DNA of 64,000 bases from Ramlibacter sp. PS4R-6 (GTDB lineage Bacteria; Pseudomonadota; Gammaproteobacteria; Burkholderiales; Burkholderiaceae_C): contig NZ_JBBHKA010000001.1 of the NCBI RefSeq assembly GCF_037572775.1, positions 806,001-870,000 on the forward strand. The letters are read 5' to 3'. Within the stretch, counting starts at the first letter, position 1. Each line of letters starts with the position of its first letter. The notes under the pieces were generated by a model. That model saw only the letters and a list, made by a program, of their open reading frames with translations. It was not told the origin of the DNA and did not search any database. A program made the position numbers and the translations under genes. This document shows positions 16,518 to 27,217 of this stretch, piece after piece.

Positions 16518-18548
16518 ATGGCCAAAGAAACGTTGATGGCGAACGCGATTCGCGCGCTCGCCATGGATGCCGTGCAGCAGGCGAATTCCGGGCATCCCGG
16601 CGCGCCCATGGGCATGGCCGAAATCGCCGTCGCACTGTGGGGCCGCCACCTGCGCCACAACCCGAAGAACCCGCACTGGGCCGACCGCGACCGCTTCGTG
16701 CTGTCCAACGGGCACGGCTCGATGCTCATTTACGCGCTCCTGCACCTCACCGGCTACGCGTTGCCGCTGTCAGAGCTGAAGAACTTCCGCCAGCTTCACA
16801 GCAAGACGCCGGGCCACCCCGAAGTGGGCATCACGCCCGGCGTGGAAACGACCACCGGCCCGCTTGGCCAGGGCATCACCAACGCGGTGGGCATGGCGCT
16901 GGCCGAGAAGCTGCTGGCCACCGAGTTCAACCGCGACGGCCACACGGTGGTGGACCACCACACCTACGTGTTCCTGGGCGACGGCTGCCTGATGGAAGGC
17001 ATCAGCCACGAGGCCTGCGCGCTGGCCGGCGCTTGGAAGCTGAACAAGCTCGTGGCCGTCTACGACGACAACGGCATCTCCATCGACGGCCAGGTCGCGC
17101 CCTGGTTCATCGACGACACGCCGGCGCGCTTCCGTGCCTACGGCTGGAACGTGATCGGCCCCATCGACGGCCACGACGTGGACGCGGTGGACCGCGCCAT
17201 CGCCGATGCCCGGCGCAGCGCCGACAAGCCCACGCTGGTCGTCGCCAAGACGCAGATCGGCAAGGGCAGCCCCAACCGCGTCAACACCGCCAAGGCGCAC
17301 GGCGAGGCGCTGGGCCTGGAGGAAGTGAAGCTCACGCGCGAAGCCATCGGCTGGCCGCACGAGCCGTTCGTGGTGCCGCACGAGGCCTACACGCACTGGG
17401 ACGCGAAGGCGCAGGGCGAGAAGACCGAAGCCGAATGGAACAAGCGCTTCGCCGCCTACCGCGCCGCGCACCCGGAGCTGGCCGCCGAATTCGAGCGCCG
17501 CATGAAGGGCGAGCTGCCGCGCAACTTCGCGCAGGTGGCGCTAGAGGCCGCGACGAGCGCGCAGGCGAAAGCCGAGACCGTGGCTTCGCGCAAGGCTTCG
17601 CAGATCGCGCTCGAAGCCTTCACCGCGGCGCTGCCCGAGATGCTGGGCGGCTCGGCCGACCTCACGGGCTCCAACCTCACCAACACCAAGAGCACGCCGC
17701 CGCTGCGCTTCGACCTGGCCGGCAACGTCAAGAAGACCGAGGACGGCAAGATCGGCCGTCACATCAACTACGGCGTGCGCGAATTCGGCATGGCCGCGGT
17801 GATGAACGGCATCGCGCTGCATGGCGGCTACATCCCCTACGGCGGCACCTTCCTCACGTTCAGCGACTACAGCCGCAACGCCATCCGCATGGCGGCGCTG
17901 ATGAAGGCGCGCGTGATCCACGTGTTCACGCACGACTCCATCGGCCTGGGCGAGGACGGCCCGACGCACCAGTCGATCGAGCACGCGGCGGCGCTGCGCC
18001 TGATCCCGAACCTCGAGGTCTGGCGTCCATGCGACACGGCGGAGACGGCCGTCGCCTGGACCGCGGCCCTGCAGAACCGGGACCGCCCGACGGCGCTGCT
18101 GCTGTCGCGCCAGAACCTGCCGTATGCGCCGAAGCCGGCGCTGGAAGACATCGCCAAGGGCGGCTACGTGCTGGCCGAGCCCGTGGAAGTCGGCGCGAAG
18201 GGCCGCGCCCGCGCGGTGATCATCGCCACGGGCTCCGAGGTGCAGCACGCGCTGAAAGCCCAGGAGATGCTCGCGGCCGAGGGCGTCGCGGTGCGCGTGG
18301 TGTCCATCCCCAGCACCAGCGTGTTCGACCGCCAGGGCGCCGCGTACAAGGAATCGGTGCTGCCGCGCGGCATCCCGCGCATCGCGGTGGAAGCCGGCGT
18401 GACCGACTACTGGTGGAAGTACGGCTGCGCCGCCGTGGTGGGCATCGACACCTACGGCGAATCCGCGCCGGCCAGCGCCCTTTTCAAGCACTTCGGTTTC
18501 ACGCCCGAGAACGTCGCGGAGACCGTGAAGGCAGTGCTCGCACGATGA
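16518..18548 (+). CDS. tkt: transketolase
   Basis: Transketolase moves two-carbon ketol units in the pentose phosphate and Calvin-type pathways, using thiamine diphosphate and Mg. The 676-residue protein has the N-terminal substrate motif [19 protein letters not shown] and the ThDP/Mg motif [18 protein letters not shown]. The pyrimidine-binding domain is near [13 protein letters not shown], and the [16 protein letters not shown] block is diagnostic. A TAAAAT at 16471-16476 could be a -10 element but has no good -35. GGAG lies before the ATG. It overlaps the next gene (ATGA) and gapA follows, so central carbon genes are grouped. Confidence 0.97.
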   Translation: MAKETLMANAIRALAMDAVQQANSGHPGAPMGMAEIAVALWGRHLRHNPKNPHWADRDRFVLSNGHGSMLIYALLHLTGYALPLSELKNFRQLHSKTPGHPEVGITPGVETTTGPLGQGITNAVGMALAEKLLATEFNRDGHTVVDHHTYVFLGDGCLMEGISHEACALAGAWKLNKLVAVYDDNGISIDGQVAPWFIDDTPARFRAYGWNVIGPIDGHDVDAVDRAIADARRSADKPTLVVAKTQIGKGSPNRVNTAKAHGEALGLEEVKLTREAIGWPHEPFVVPHEAYTHWDAKAQGEKTEAEWNKRFAAYRAAHPELAAEFERRMKGELPRNFAQVALEAATSAQAKAETVASRKASQIALEAFTAALPEMLGGSADLTGSNLTNTKSTPPLRFDLAGNVKKTEDGKIGRHINYGVREFGMAAVMNGIALHGGYIPYGGTFLTFSDYSRNAIRMAALMKARVIHVFTHDSIGLGEDGPTHQSIEHAAALRLIPNLEVWRPCDTAETAVAWTAALQNRDRPTALLLSRQNLPYAPKPALEDIAKGGYVLAEPVEVGAKGRARAVIIATGSEVQHALKAQEMLAAEGVAVRVVSIPSTSVFDRQGAAYKESVLPRGIPRIAVEAGVTDYWWKYGCAAVVGIDTYGESAPASALFKHFGFTPENVAETVKAVLAR

Positions 18549-19543
18549 AGCTGGCGGCGCTCGCATTGGCGGTGTCGGCCCTTGCGACGGTGCGCCCCGC
18601 ATCGGCCGCCGATGCGTTGGCGGCGGCGCCGCAGGCGAACATCGCGTGCGTCGAACTCCTGGCCGAAGCGCCCAGGAGCCCCGCGTTTCCCGAAGAGGCG
18701 TACCAGGCCAAGCTCGGCGCGACGATCCGGCTGGAAATGGAATTCGTCGACGCGCGCCGCGAGCCGCGCGTGCGTGTCCTCCCACCCTTGGGCGCCGAGC
18801 CACCGGCTGTCTTCGGCGAAGCGGCCAGGGCTTTCGTCCGGCACTACCGCAACACCTGCATGAAGGACGGTGACCCCCCGGTTCGCGTCCGCCAGGAATT
18901 CGTTTTCGTCCCCAACGACGGACGCAAGGTCGTTTGGACGATCGCATCGGTGCTGGGCGAGGGGAGGGCGGATTCGATGGTGGCCGGGTGCGTGAGGCAT
19001 CTGGCGCCGGGTACGCTGCCGGCGTTCCCGCGCAGCGCCGCGCGCGACGGGAAGTCCGGCCGCGTCGTGATCCAGGCCGAGTTCAAGGCCTTGAACGAAC
19101 CTCCCGTGGTCAAGGTGCTGGCCGCGGGGCCCCGCAGTGACTTCGCGGCGTCCGCCACGTCATTCGCCGAAGGCTACCGGCTCACCTGCGGAGAGGTCCC
19201 CGTGATCGCCGTCCAGCGGTTCAATTTCAACCTGCAGGGCAACGCGCACTACGTCCTGAAGGACACGAACCTCCAATCGTTCGTCGCGGCCAGCCGCAAC
19301 GCCGCCGACAAGCCGGTCTTCTTCGACCTCAACAGCATGGGCTGCCCGTTCGAAGTGCGGATGGAATACTGGCAGCCCTTCTTCCGCAACCGCGTCGGCG
19401 AGATCGGCGAATCGCGGCCGGAACGCCGGGCCTTGCTCGACTGGCTGTCAGGATTGAAGCTGAACCTGAAGCCTTCCCAGGAAGCCGACTTCGCGTCGGA
19501 GGCCCTCACCATCGCCATTCCCTGCGGCAAGATAGACCTCTAG
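18545..19543 (+). CDS. exported protein with two TonB-C-like repeats, function unknown
   Basis: The ATG overlaps the tkt stop, giving 332 residues with a signal peptide (about 1-21, ending ASAADA). Two similar segments are visible. One runs from [20 protein letters not shown] to a conserved HYRNTCM (about 40-105), the other from [20 protein letters not shown] to FAEGYRLTC (about 160-225). Each has the pattern Pro-Phe-Pro, Ala, Gly, then a Val/Ile-rich strand and a Val-Lys-Val strand that recalls the TonB C-terminal domain. Cysteines near each segment end may form disulphides. Role unknown; the link to tkt is only positional. Confidence 0.75.
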   Translation: MKLAALALAVSALATVRPASAADALAAAPQANIACVELLAEAPRSPAFPEEAYQAKLGATIRLEMEFVDARREPRVRVLPPLGAEPPAVFGEAARAFVRHYRNTCMKDGDPPVRVRQEFVFVPNDGRKVVWTIASVLGEGRADSMVAGCVRHLAPGTLPAFPRSAARDGKSGRVVIQAEFKALNEPPVVKVLAAGPRSDFAASATSFAEGYRLTCGEVPVIAVQRFNFNLQGNAHYVLKDTNLQSFVAASRNAADKPVFFDLNSMGCPFEVRMEYWQPFFRNRVGEIGESRPERRALLDWLSGLKLNLKPSQEADFASEALTIAIPCGKIDL

Positions 19544-19584
19544 CGCCCACTTCCCCCATGAGCCCCCCCTTGCGGCAAGATTGA

Positions 19585-20632
<1,048 letters not shown>

Positions 20633-20634
<2 letters not shown>

Positions 20635-20695
20635 AAAAAGCCCCCGCGCCTTGCGGCCCGGGGGCGGGAAAGACTCCCATCTCGGCAGGGAGTCT
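20633..20695. terminator. bidirectional terminator region with two hairpins
   Basis: Hairpin one pairs GCCCCCG (20640-20646) with CGGGGGC (20659-20665). On the minus strand it is followed by seven T residues, a strong terminator for the sigma-factor operon. Hairpin two pairs AGACTCCC (20671-20678) with GGGAGTCT (20688-20695). For gapA on the plus strand neither hairpin has a T tail. Confidence 0.75.
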
Positions 20696-20706
20696 GGAGA
20701 ACCTGC

Positions 20707-21687
20707 TCACTCGCCCGGGCGCAACGGCTTGCGCATCACGAACGGGCCGGGCGGCGACGCCATCCGGGCGTAATCCGCCGGCACGCGGAAGAGCTGCGCA
20801 TCCGGCTCGCCGCGCGCCACGTTCTGGACGCGGAAGCTGTCCTCGCCGGCCATCGGGTCCACGTCACGCGTGCGCAGCGTGATCCCCAGCTCGGGCGAAC
20901 TCCATACCTCATTGATGATCGTGATGGGCTTTTCGTTCCCGATGCGGCCCGCCTCGATCGTCCACGTCGTGCGCTTGCCGTCGGCGCGCAGCCCTTCGAC
21001 CGTGTCGGCGGGCAACAGCGTCGTGGCGCCGGGCCCGCGCGGCCCGATGAGCCGCGCGTGAAACGCCACCGGCGGCGGCATGCCGTCCAGGTGCGGGGCG
21101 TGCAGCGCGATGCGCGGCGGCTCGGGCATGTGCGGCATCTCCGGCGGCGGCGGCACGTCGCCACCGCCGAGCTTCAGCTTGTCCTTGAAGCGCTCGCCCC
21201 ACTGCCTGAACTGTTCGCCCCACTCTCTCATGCGGTCGGTGAATTTCGGGTCGGGGATCGCCAGCGGCTGGCGCGGCAGGTCCAGCTTCACGGCGAGCCT
21301 GCGTTCGGGGTCCAGCACCCAGTTCTCCTTGGCCACCGGGTCGCGCAGGAACACGCGCGTGCCGCCGCCGCGCGTCGTCACTTCCTGCCGCGTGCGGCCC
21401 TGGCCGTCGCGGCACTGGCGCGAGGCCTGCCGCTGCACGATGCGGTTGCCGTCGGCGAGCGCCTGCACGCTCTCGTGCACGGCGTCGGCGCAGTAGGGCG
21501 CGCCCTGCACGATGCGCTCCTGCTCCAGCTGCGCGCCGGCGACGAACAGCAGGTCGTGGCGCATGGGGCCGCCCAGCACCTGGCCTTGCAGGTCGGGGCC
21601 CAGGCGCCCTTCAGGCGGCGTTTGCGCGAACGCGCACGAGCTGGTGCACAGCGACACCGCCAGTGCGAGCGTGGGGATCGGTTTCAT
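20707..21687 (-). CDS. secreted protein encoded with an ECF sigma factor, function unknown
   Basis: The start is the ATG at 21687 (MKPIPTLALAVSLCTSSCAFAQ), giving 326 residues with a signal peptide. The mature protein has a block rich in acidic and basic residues (MREWGEQFRQWGERFKDKLK, about 160-180). A Pro-rich stretch (PPPPEMPHMPEPP) follows, then a C-terminal beta-rich region (DTVEGLRADGKRTTWTIEAG, INEVWSSPELGITLRTR). That last region resembles periplasmic proteins seen beside sigma/anti-sigma pairs in Gram-negative bacteria. It lies 20 bases after the anti-sigma gene and probably belongs to the regulon. No catalytic motif recognised. Confidence 0.8.
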   Translation of the reverse strand: MKPIPTLALAVSLCTSSCAFAQTPPEGRLGPDLQGQVLGGPMRHDLLFVAGAQLEQERIVQGAPYCADAVHESVQALADGNRIVQRQASRQCRDGQGRTRQEVTTRGGGTRVFLRDPVAKENWVLDPERRLAVKLDLPRQPLAIPDPKFTDRMREWGEQFRQWGERFKDKLKLGGGDVPPPPEMPHMPEPPRIALHAPHLDGMPPPVAFHARLIGPRGPGATTLLPADTVEGLRADGKRTTWTIEAGRIGNEKPITIINEVWSSPELGITLRTRDVDPMAGEDSFRVQNVARGEPDAQLFRVPADYARMASPPGPFVMRKPLRPGE

Positions 21688-21707
21688 GGGGGGTCCCTCC
21701 GGGAAAG

Positions 21708-22175
21708 TCAGCGGTTGAAGCGCACGGCGAGCACGTCGCCCGAGCTGTGCATGAGCAGTTGCGCGGGCACGCGCTCGCCGGCGCGCGCGGGGTCGTAAGG
21801 CAGGCCGAGCGCGGCCAGGCGCGCCTGCGGCAGTTCGGTGTTGACCACCCAGGTGCGCGCGGCATCGCCCTGGGCGCGCTGCCATTCGTCGGCGCTCACC
21901 AGGCGCACGAAGCCGTCGGCGTCGGCGGTGGTGGCGGGCTGCTGCGCATCGGCCGGCAGCATCGAATGCACCACCAGCGCGATGGCGAGCGTGGCCGCGG
22001 CGGTCGACAGGCCGGCCCAGCCGAGCCATGCGGCCCAGGGCCTGCGCGGGGGTGCGGCCTCGGCGCGATCGAGGTGGCGATGGATGGCGGCTTGCAGCGT
22101 GGCCGGCGGCAGCTGCTGGCGCAGCTCGTGCGCGGCGAGCGCGAAGCGGCGCGTGAGGTCGGTGGCGGTCTTCAT
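21708..22175 (-). CDS. probable membrane-anchored anti-sigma factor
   Basis: This 155-residue protein begins MKTATDLTRRFALAAHELRQ. Its cytoplasmic N-terminus (about 1-47) is followed by one membrane helix (about 49-71, WLGWAGLSTAAATLAIALVV) and a periplasmic domain (about 80-155). That topology, the 4-base overlap with the upstream sigma-factor gene and the immediately downstream exported protein gene indicate an anti-sigma factor. I do not see the ZAS His/Cys motif, so it would be a non-zinc type. The signal it senses is unknown. Confidence 0.75.
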   Translation of the reverse strand: MKTATDLTRRFALAAHELRQQLPPATLQAAIHRHLDRAEAAPPRRPWAAWLGWAGLSTAAATLAIALVVHSMLPADAQQPATTADADGFVRLVSADEWQRAQGDAARTWVVNTELPQARLAALGLPYDPARAGERVPAQLLMHSSGDVLAVRFNR

Positions 22176-22759
22176 GGCGTGGTCGTCATAGCGTTGGGGG
22201 CGAGCGCTTCGGCGAGGCGCTTGCGGGCGCGGTGCAGTCGGGTGCGCAGCGTGTTGGTCTCCACGCCGGCGATCTGCGCGGCTTCGGTGTAGCTGCGCTC
22301 CTGGATATCCACCAACACCACGGCTTCGCGGAACACCCAGGGCAGGCGGGCGATCTCGCGCCACAGGGAATGCGTTTCCTGCGTGCGGGCGAGCTCGATC
22401 TCGGGCGTGTGCGTGTGGGGCACGTCGGCGGCGCCTTCGTCCTCCTCCTCGAGTGTCGAGAAGGGCGAGGCCTCGCGCCAGCGCGCCAGCAATTTGTAGC
22501 GCGCGATGCCGCACAAGTAGGCGCGCAGAGGGCCTTGCGTGCGGTCGTAGCCGCCCGGTTTTTCCGCGAGCTGGATGAAGGCGTCCTGCACCGCGTCGGC
22601 GGCCCAGGCGGGGTTGCCGCACATCGCGACGGCGAAGCGGTAGACCTCGGCCGCCTCGGCGCGGTAGATGAGGTCCAGCGCCTGGCGATCGCCGGCGGCC
22701 AGGCGCCCCATCAGGTCGGATTCATCGGCGGGGCGCTTTCTTGCGGGCCAGAGCGTCAA
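22172..22759 (-). CDS. ECF-type RNA polymerase sigma factor
   Basis: The 195-residue protein has region 2 (about 15-85; MGRLAAGDRQALDLIYRAEA, AVQDAFIQLAEKPGGYD) and region 4 (about 125-185). Region 4 has the DNA-binding helix-turn-helix RSYTEAAQIAGVETNTLRTR and no region 3, as in extracytoplasmic-function sigma factors. It heads a three-gene unit with a probable anti-sigma factor and a secreted protein. ECF units usually control their own promoter; the 72 bases upstream (before the pirin stop) contain no consensus I can name. Confidence 0.92.
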   Translation of the reverse strand: MTLWPARKRPADESDLMGRLAAGDRQALDLIYRAEAAEVYRFAVAMCGNPAWAADAVQDAFIQLAEKPGGYDRTQGPLRAYLCGIARYKLLARWREASPFSTLEEEDEGAADVPHTHTPEIELARTQETHSLWREIARLPWVFREAVVLVDIQERSYTEAAQIAGVETNTLRTRLHRARKRLAEALAPNAMTTTP

Positions 22760-22831
22760 GGGCAGGTCGTTTCTTCGAGCGGTTCCTGCACTCTATTGCG
22801 GCGAGATGTCCGCAAAGTTCCCGGATTGTTT

Positions 22832-23854
22832 CTACGGCGTTTCCACGCGCCCGTCGGGGTACTTGGCGAAGCGCTTCGGCTCGCGCCCGTGCACGGGCGC
22901 GCTGTCGTCCCACTTCCAGCCGCCGAACTGCGTGTGGCGGTAGTCCTGCATGGCCTGCATGATCTCGGCCTGCGTGTTCATCACGAAGGGGCCGTACTGC
23001 GCCACCGGTTCGGCGATGGGGCGGCCCTGCAGCAGCAGGAATTCCGCGCCGCCTTCGCCGCCCACGAGTTCCACCGCCGCATCGCCGCGCAACTGCACCG
23101 CCGACGGCGCCGCCACCTCGCGGCCCGCGACACGCGCCGAACCGCGGAAGACGTACAGCACGCGCTGCGTGCCCTCGCCCGTCGCGGCGGGCAGCGTCCA
23201 CGACGCGCCGGCCTGAGAGCGGATCGTCCAGATCGCGACGTCGGAGCCGGCCTGCGCGGCCCACGACTCCGGCGGCGGCGCGAGCGGGGCACCGGCGCCT
23301 TGCAACTCGCCCGCGATCACGCGCACCACGGTCTCGCGACCGGCGTCGTCCTTCGCCACCAGCCGCGGCACCTCGTTGGCCCAGAACATCGTGAAGTGCG
23401 GCTTCACCATCTTCGACTTCGCCGGCAGGTTCAGCCAGATCTGGAACAGCTCCACCGGGTTGCCGGCGTCCTCGCGCAGCAGCGGGAACATCTCCGAGTG
23501 CACGATGCCCTCGCCCGCCGTCACCCACTGCACGTCGCCTTCGCCGAAGCGCGCGCTCGCACCCAGCGAATCCGAGTGGTCGATGAGGCCCTTGCGCACG
23601 AGGGTCACGGTCTCGAAGCCGCGGTGCGGGTGCGCGGGAAAGCCCGGCACGCTGTCGCCGTGGTACATGCTCCAGCCGTCCTTGCGGCTGAAGTCCGAGC
23701 CGATCTCGCGCCCGGCCAGCGCGGCCTTCGGGCCGAATTCGCCGTTGCCTTGCGGGTAGGCATCGTCGTGCCAGGCGCAGAACAGGAACGGGTCGACGGT
23801 GGCCCAGGGAAAGCCGAGCGGCTGCACGGCCAGGATGGGGGAGGTTGTGCTCAT
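22832..23854 (-). CDS. pirin family protein
   Basis: This is a 340-residue bicupin. The N-terminal metal-binding motif is present as HPHRGFETVTLVRKGLIDHSD and continues with HSEMF, giving the three His and one Glu of pirins (about residues 72-122). The C-terminal cupin (about 205-310) is less conserved. Bacterial pirins include quercetinases and redox-sensing regulators; the substrate cannot be told from sequence. It stands alone, 76 bases from the SlyD-like gene on the same strand. Confidence 0.9.
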   Translation of the reverse strand: MSTTSPILAVQPLGFPWATVDPFLFCAWHDDAYPQGNGEFGPKAALAGREIGSDFSRKDGWSMYHGDSVPGFPAHPHRGFETVTLVRKGLIDHSDSLGASARFGEGDVQWVTAGEGIVHSEMFPLLREDAGNPVELFQIWLNLPAKSKMVKPHFTMFWANEVPRLVAKDDAGRETVVRVIAGELQGAGAPLAPPPESWAAQAGSDVAIWTIRSQAGASWTLPAATGEGTQRVLYVFRGSARVAGREVAAPSAVQLRGDAAVELVGGEGGAEFLLLQGRPIAEPVAQYGPFVMNTQAEIMQAMQDYRHTQFGGWKWDDSAPVHGREPKRFAKYPDGRVETP

Positions 23855-23930
23855 GGTCCCTCGCAGATGGGGCCGGTGCCGGCGTTCGGAAGGGCGCGGC
23901 GCCGCAACGCAGCGTTGCGCCCGTGGAACG

Positions 23931-24407
23931 TCAGTGGTGGTGACCGCCCGCGCCGTGCACGTGGCGGTGGGCGATCTCCTCGCCGCTCGCCTTGCGCACG
24001 CTCGTCACCTTCAGGTGGAACTTCAGTTCCCTGCCGGCCAGCGGGTGGTTGCCGTCCAGGAACACCTGGTCGCCCTTGATCTTCATCACGTGGAAGACGT
24101 GCGGGCGCCCGTCGTCGGTGACGCCTTCCAGCTGGCCCCCCACCTTCACGCCGGGCGGGAATTCCTTGCGGGAGATGGTGCGCACCAGGCCTTCGTCGCG
24201 CACGCCGAAGGCGTCCACCGGCTGCAGGTGCAGCGAGATTTCGGCGCCCGCTTCCTTGCCTTCCAGCGCTTCCTCGATCTTGGGCAGCGTGTTGTCGTAG
24301 CCGCCGTGCAGGTACACCATGGGCTCGCGGCTTTCCTCGACGAGCTTGCCGCTGGCCTCGGCCACCTTGTAGCGCACGGAGACGACCGTGTCTTTCTCGA
24401 TCTTCAT
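23931..24407 (-). CDS. SlyD-like FKBP-type peptidyl-prolyl isomerase
   Basis: The start is the ATG at 24407, giving 158 residues. The FKBP half-domains (about 1-70 and 130-145) flank an insert-in-flap chaperone region (about 71-128), with the typical GNHPLAGRELKFHLKV block. The C-terminus is histidine-rich (HRHVHGAGGHHH), which in SlyD binds nickel. The family speeds proline isomerisation and assists folding; SlyD also takes part in hydrogenase nickel insertion, but no hydrogenase gene is here. The gene is divergent from proQ with only 39 bases between starts. Confidence 0.93.
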   Translation of the reverse strand: MKIEKDTVVSVRYKVAEASGKLVEESREPMVYLHGGYDNTLPKIEEALEGKEAGAEISLHLQPVDAFGVRDEGLVRTISRKEFPPGVKVGGQLEGVTDDGRPHVFHVMKIKGDQVFLDGNHPLAGRELKFHLKVTSVRKASGEEIAHRHVHGAGGHHH

Positions 24408-24446
24408 GCCGGCGATTCTGCCCGAGGCGGTAAAGTCGCGTCCTCC

Positions 24447-25046
24447 ATGGCAGAAGAAACGAAGAAGAAGCGTCCCTTCGTCGACGCACGACCGGTGCTC
24501 GACAAGCTCGCGCACGCCCACCCCCAGCTCTTCGGCGCGCGCTTCCTGCCGCTGAAGGTCGGGATCTTCGAGGAATTGATGGCGGCGCACGCCGGCGCGT
24601 TCACCAAGGACGAGCTCAAGGCCGCGCTGGCCTTCCACGCGCGCTCGACGCGCTACCTCGAAGCGGTGGCCTCGGGCGCGCAGCGCCACGGGCTGGACGG
24701 CACGCCCGCCGGGGCGATCGCGCCCGAGCACGTGCACCACGCGATCATGGAAGTGTTCAAGCGGCGCAAGCTGCGGTCCAAGGAAGACCTCAAGCCCTGG
24801 GTCGTGGCGCGGCTGGTACGCGCGATCGATGCGTCGGGCCTGGACCGCGCCGCCTACACCGAGCTCGTCAACGCGAAGGACGACGAATCGGCGGCGTTGC
24901 TCGATGCCGCTTTCGCCGAGATCGGCGCGCGCCAGGCCAAGCGCGAGGCGCTGCGCCGCGCTTTCGAGGCCAGCGGCAAGTCGGTCGCCGAGTTCGCGGA
25001 GATGTACGGCCTGCCGGCGGCCGACGTGAAGGAAGCGGTGGGCTAG
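24447..25046 (+). CDS. proQ: ProQ/FinO-family RNA chaperone
   Basis: The 199-residue protein starts MAEETKKKRPFVDARPVLDK and contains the FinO/ProQ domain (about 12-120; blocks HPQLFGARFLPLKVGIFEEL and AALAFHARSTRYLEAV). ProQ proteins bind structured small RNAs and mRNA 3' ends. The C-terminal part (about 120-199) has a helix-rich extension (EIGARQAKREALRRAFEASG) different from the E. coli ProQ Tudor-like domain. The stop codon directly abuts the stop of the convergent EF-G-like gene with no spacer. Confidence 0.9.
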   Translation: MAEETKKKRPFVDARPVLDKLAHAHPQLFGARFLPLKVGIFEELMAAHAGAFTKDELKAALAFHARSTRYLEAVASGAQRHGLDGTPAGAIAPEHVHHAIMEVFKRRKLRSKEDLKPWVVARLVRAIDASGLDRAAYTELVNAKDDESAALLDAAFAEIGARQAKREALRRAFEASGKSVAEFAEMYGLPAADVKEAVG

Positions 25047-27104
25047 CTAGCCCTCGTCGCGGATCTTGTACTGCGACGCCAGCTGGTGCTGCACGTTGGG
25101 CGGCACCGGCTCGTAGTGGCTGAACGCCAGCGTGTAGCCGCCCTGCCCGCCGGTCAGCGAGTTCAGGCGCGACTGGTAGCTGGCCAGCTCCGACAGCGGC
25201 GCCTGCGCGATCACCGTGAGCGACCCCGCGCTGGTCGACTGCGTGCCGTTGACCTGGCCGCGGCGCGACGACAGGTCGCCGGTGATGTCGCCCATGAACT
25301 GCTCGGGTGCGGAAATCTCCACGTCGACGATGGGCTCCAGCAGGCACGGCCGCGCCGATTGCACGGCGGACTGCAGCGCCTTCTTGGCGGCGGTGACGAA
25401 GGCGATTTCCTTGCTGTCCACCGAGTGGTGCTTGCCGTCGTACACGACGACCTTCAGGTCCACCACGGGGTAGCCCGCGAGCACGCCCTCTTCCATCGCC
25501 GAGCGCACGCCCTTTTCCACGGCGGGCATGAAGTTGTGCGGGATGGCGCCGCCCTTGACCTCGTCGACGAACTGGAAGCCGGTGCCGCGCGGCAGCGGCT
25601 CGATGCGCAGGAACACCTCGCCGAACTGGCCGGCGCCGCCGGTCTGCTTCTTGTGGCGGTGGTGGCCCTCGGCCGGCGAGGTGATGGTCTCGCGGTAAGC
25701 GATCTTGGGCGGCTTGGTCGCCACCTGGCAGTTGTGCACGTCCTGCAGGCGGTCGAGCAGCGCGCGCAGGTGCAGGTCACCCAGGCCGTACACCACGGTT
25801 TCGTTGGTCGAGGCCGCATGCTCCACGCGCAGGCACGGGTCTTCGCTCACCAGCTTGATCAGGATGTCGTGCAGGCGCTGCTCGTCGCCGCGGCGCTTGG
25901 GCTCGATGGCCAGACCGTGCACCGCGACCGGGAAGGTGAGCGGCGCGAGGTGGATGTGGTCGTCCTCGGCGGCGTCGTGCAGCACGGCATCGAAGTGCAG
26001 CTCTTCCACCTTGGCGATGGCGCAGATGTCGCCGGGCACGGCCTTGGCGACTTCCTTCATTTCCTTGCCCTGCAGCGTGAACAGGTGGCCCACCTTGAAG
26101 GGGCGGCGCGCGTCGCCGACGTACAGCTGGCTGTCCTTGGTGACCGTGCCCTGGTGCACGCGGATGATGCCCATCTTGCCGACGTAAGGGTCCTGCGTGA
26201 CCTTGAAGACATGCGCCAGCACGTGCTTGGCGGGATCGGGGAGCGCCTGGATCGGCACCGCGTCGGCGCCTTCGCCGCGCAGGAATTTCGGCGGGTTGCT
26301 TTCGGTCGGGTCGGGCAGCAGCTTGGCGATCACGTCGAGCAGTTCGGTCACGCCCGCGCCGGTGCGCGAGGACACGAAGCAGATCGGGATCAAATGCCCT
26401 TCGCGCAGCGCCTGTTCCAGCGGCGCATGCAGCTCCGACGGGTCGATGTCGCCGTCGTTGAGGTAGCGCTCGACGAATTCCGAATCGACCTCGACGATCT
26501 GTTCGACGATGGCGCTGTGCGCCTTGGCGACGGAGGAGAAGTCGGTCGCCTCGCTGCTCGCGCCGCGGTCCCAGAAGCAGTCCAGCACCCGCAGGCCGTT
26601 GGCGGCGGGCAGGTTCACCGGCAGGCATTCCTTGCCGAAGGTTTCCTGGATCTGCTGCACCACCGCCTCGAGGTTGACGCCCTGCGCGTCGATCTTGTTG
26701 ACGACGATGATGCGGTCGCGCTCGCGCTCGGCCGCCCACTTCATCATGCGCACGGCCATGGGCTCGACGCCGGTGGTGGCGCTGAGGACGACGGCCGCCG
26801 TCTCCACCGCTTCCAGCGCCGGCAGCGACTGGCCGAGGAAGTCGCCGCCGCCGGGCGTGTCGATCACGTACGCGTGCACGCCGGCGTGGCGCAGGTTGAC
26901 CACGGCGGCGTTGAGCGAGCGCTGGGCCTTCTTCTCGAGCGGGTCGTAGTCGCTGACGGTGCCGCCCTTTTCCACCAGGCCGGGGCTGCCGATGGCGCCG
27001 GCCTTCCACAGCAGGGCTTCCGTGAGGCTGGTCTTCCCCGACGTTGCCGGTCCGACCAGCGCGAGGGTGCGGATCTGGGCAATGTCCGATGCAGTGGGCA
27101 TCAC
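25047..27104 (-). CDS. elongation factor G-like GTPase (second EF-G, FusA2-type)
   Basis: The 685-residue protein has EF-G domain order: GTPase domain (about 8-275; P-loop GPATSGKTSLTE, DTPGGGDF, VNKIDAQ), beta-barrel (about 295-390), and domains III-V (about 395-680). It differs from canonical FusA at the switch and P-loop (GPATSGKT in place of GHVDAGKT) and resembles the EF-G-like proteins seen in many betaproteobacteria as a paralogue of unknown role. It is not in a str ribosomal operon. It may act in ribosome recycling or under stress; not determinable here. Confidence 0.9.
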   Translation of the reverse strand: MMPTASDIAQIRTLALVGPATSGKTSLTEALLWKAGAIGSPGLVEKGGTVSDYDPLEKKAQRSLNAAVVNLRHAGVHAYVIDTPGGGDFLGQSLPALEAVETAAVVLSATTGVEPMAVRMMKWAAERERDRIIVVNKIDAQGVNLEAVVQQIQETFGKECLPVNLPAANGLRVLDCFWDRGASSEATDFSSVAKAHSAIVEQIVEVDSEFVERYLNDGDIDPSELHAPLEQALREGHLIPICFVSSRTGAGVTELLDVIAKLLPDPTESNPPKFLRGEGADAVPIQALPDPAKHVLAHVFKVTQDPYVGKMGIIRVHQGTVTKDSQLYVGDARRPFKVGHLFTLQGKEMKEVAKAVPGDICAIAKVEELHFDAVLHDAAEDDHIHLAPLTFPVAVHGLAIEPKRRGDEQRLHDILIKLVSEDPCLRVEHAASTNETVVYGLGDLHLRALLDRLQDVHNCQVATKPPKIAYRETITSPAEGHHRHKKQTGGAGQFGEVFLRIEPLPRGTGFQFVDEVKGGAIPHNFMPAVEKGVRSAMEEGVLAGYPVVDLKVVVYDGKHHSVDSKEIAFVTAAKKALQSAVQSARPCLLEPIVDVEISAPEQFMGDITGDLSSRRGQVNGTQSTSAGSLTVIAQAPLSELASYQSRLNSLTGGQGGYTLAFSHYEPVPPNVQHQLASQYKIRDEG

Positions 27105-27217
27105 GGGCCTCCTTCGGAATCAGATGGGCGGGAGGGCCATGTTAAGCCCCGGATCGCCCGGCTGGCTAGGGCGAACCACTAGCCGCGATGCTCAGCCGAT
27201 GGAAAAGAATTGTTTGG

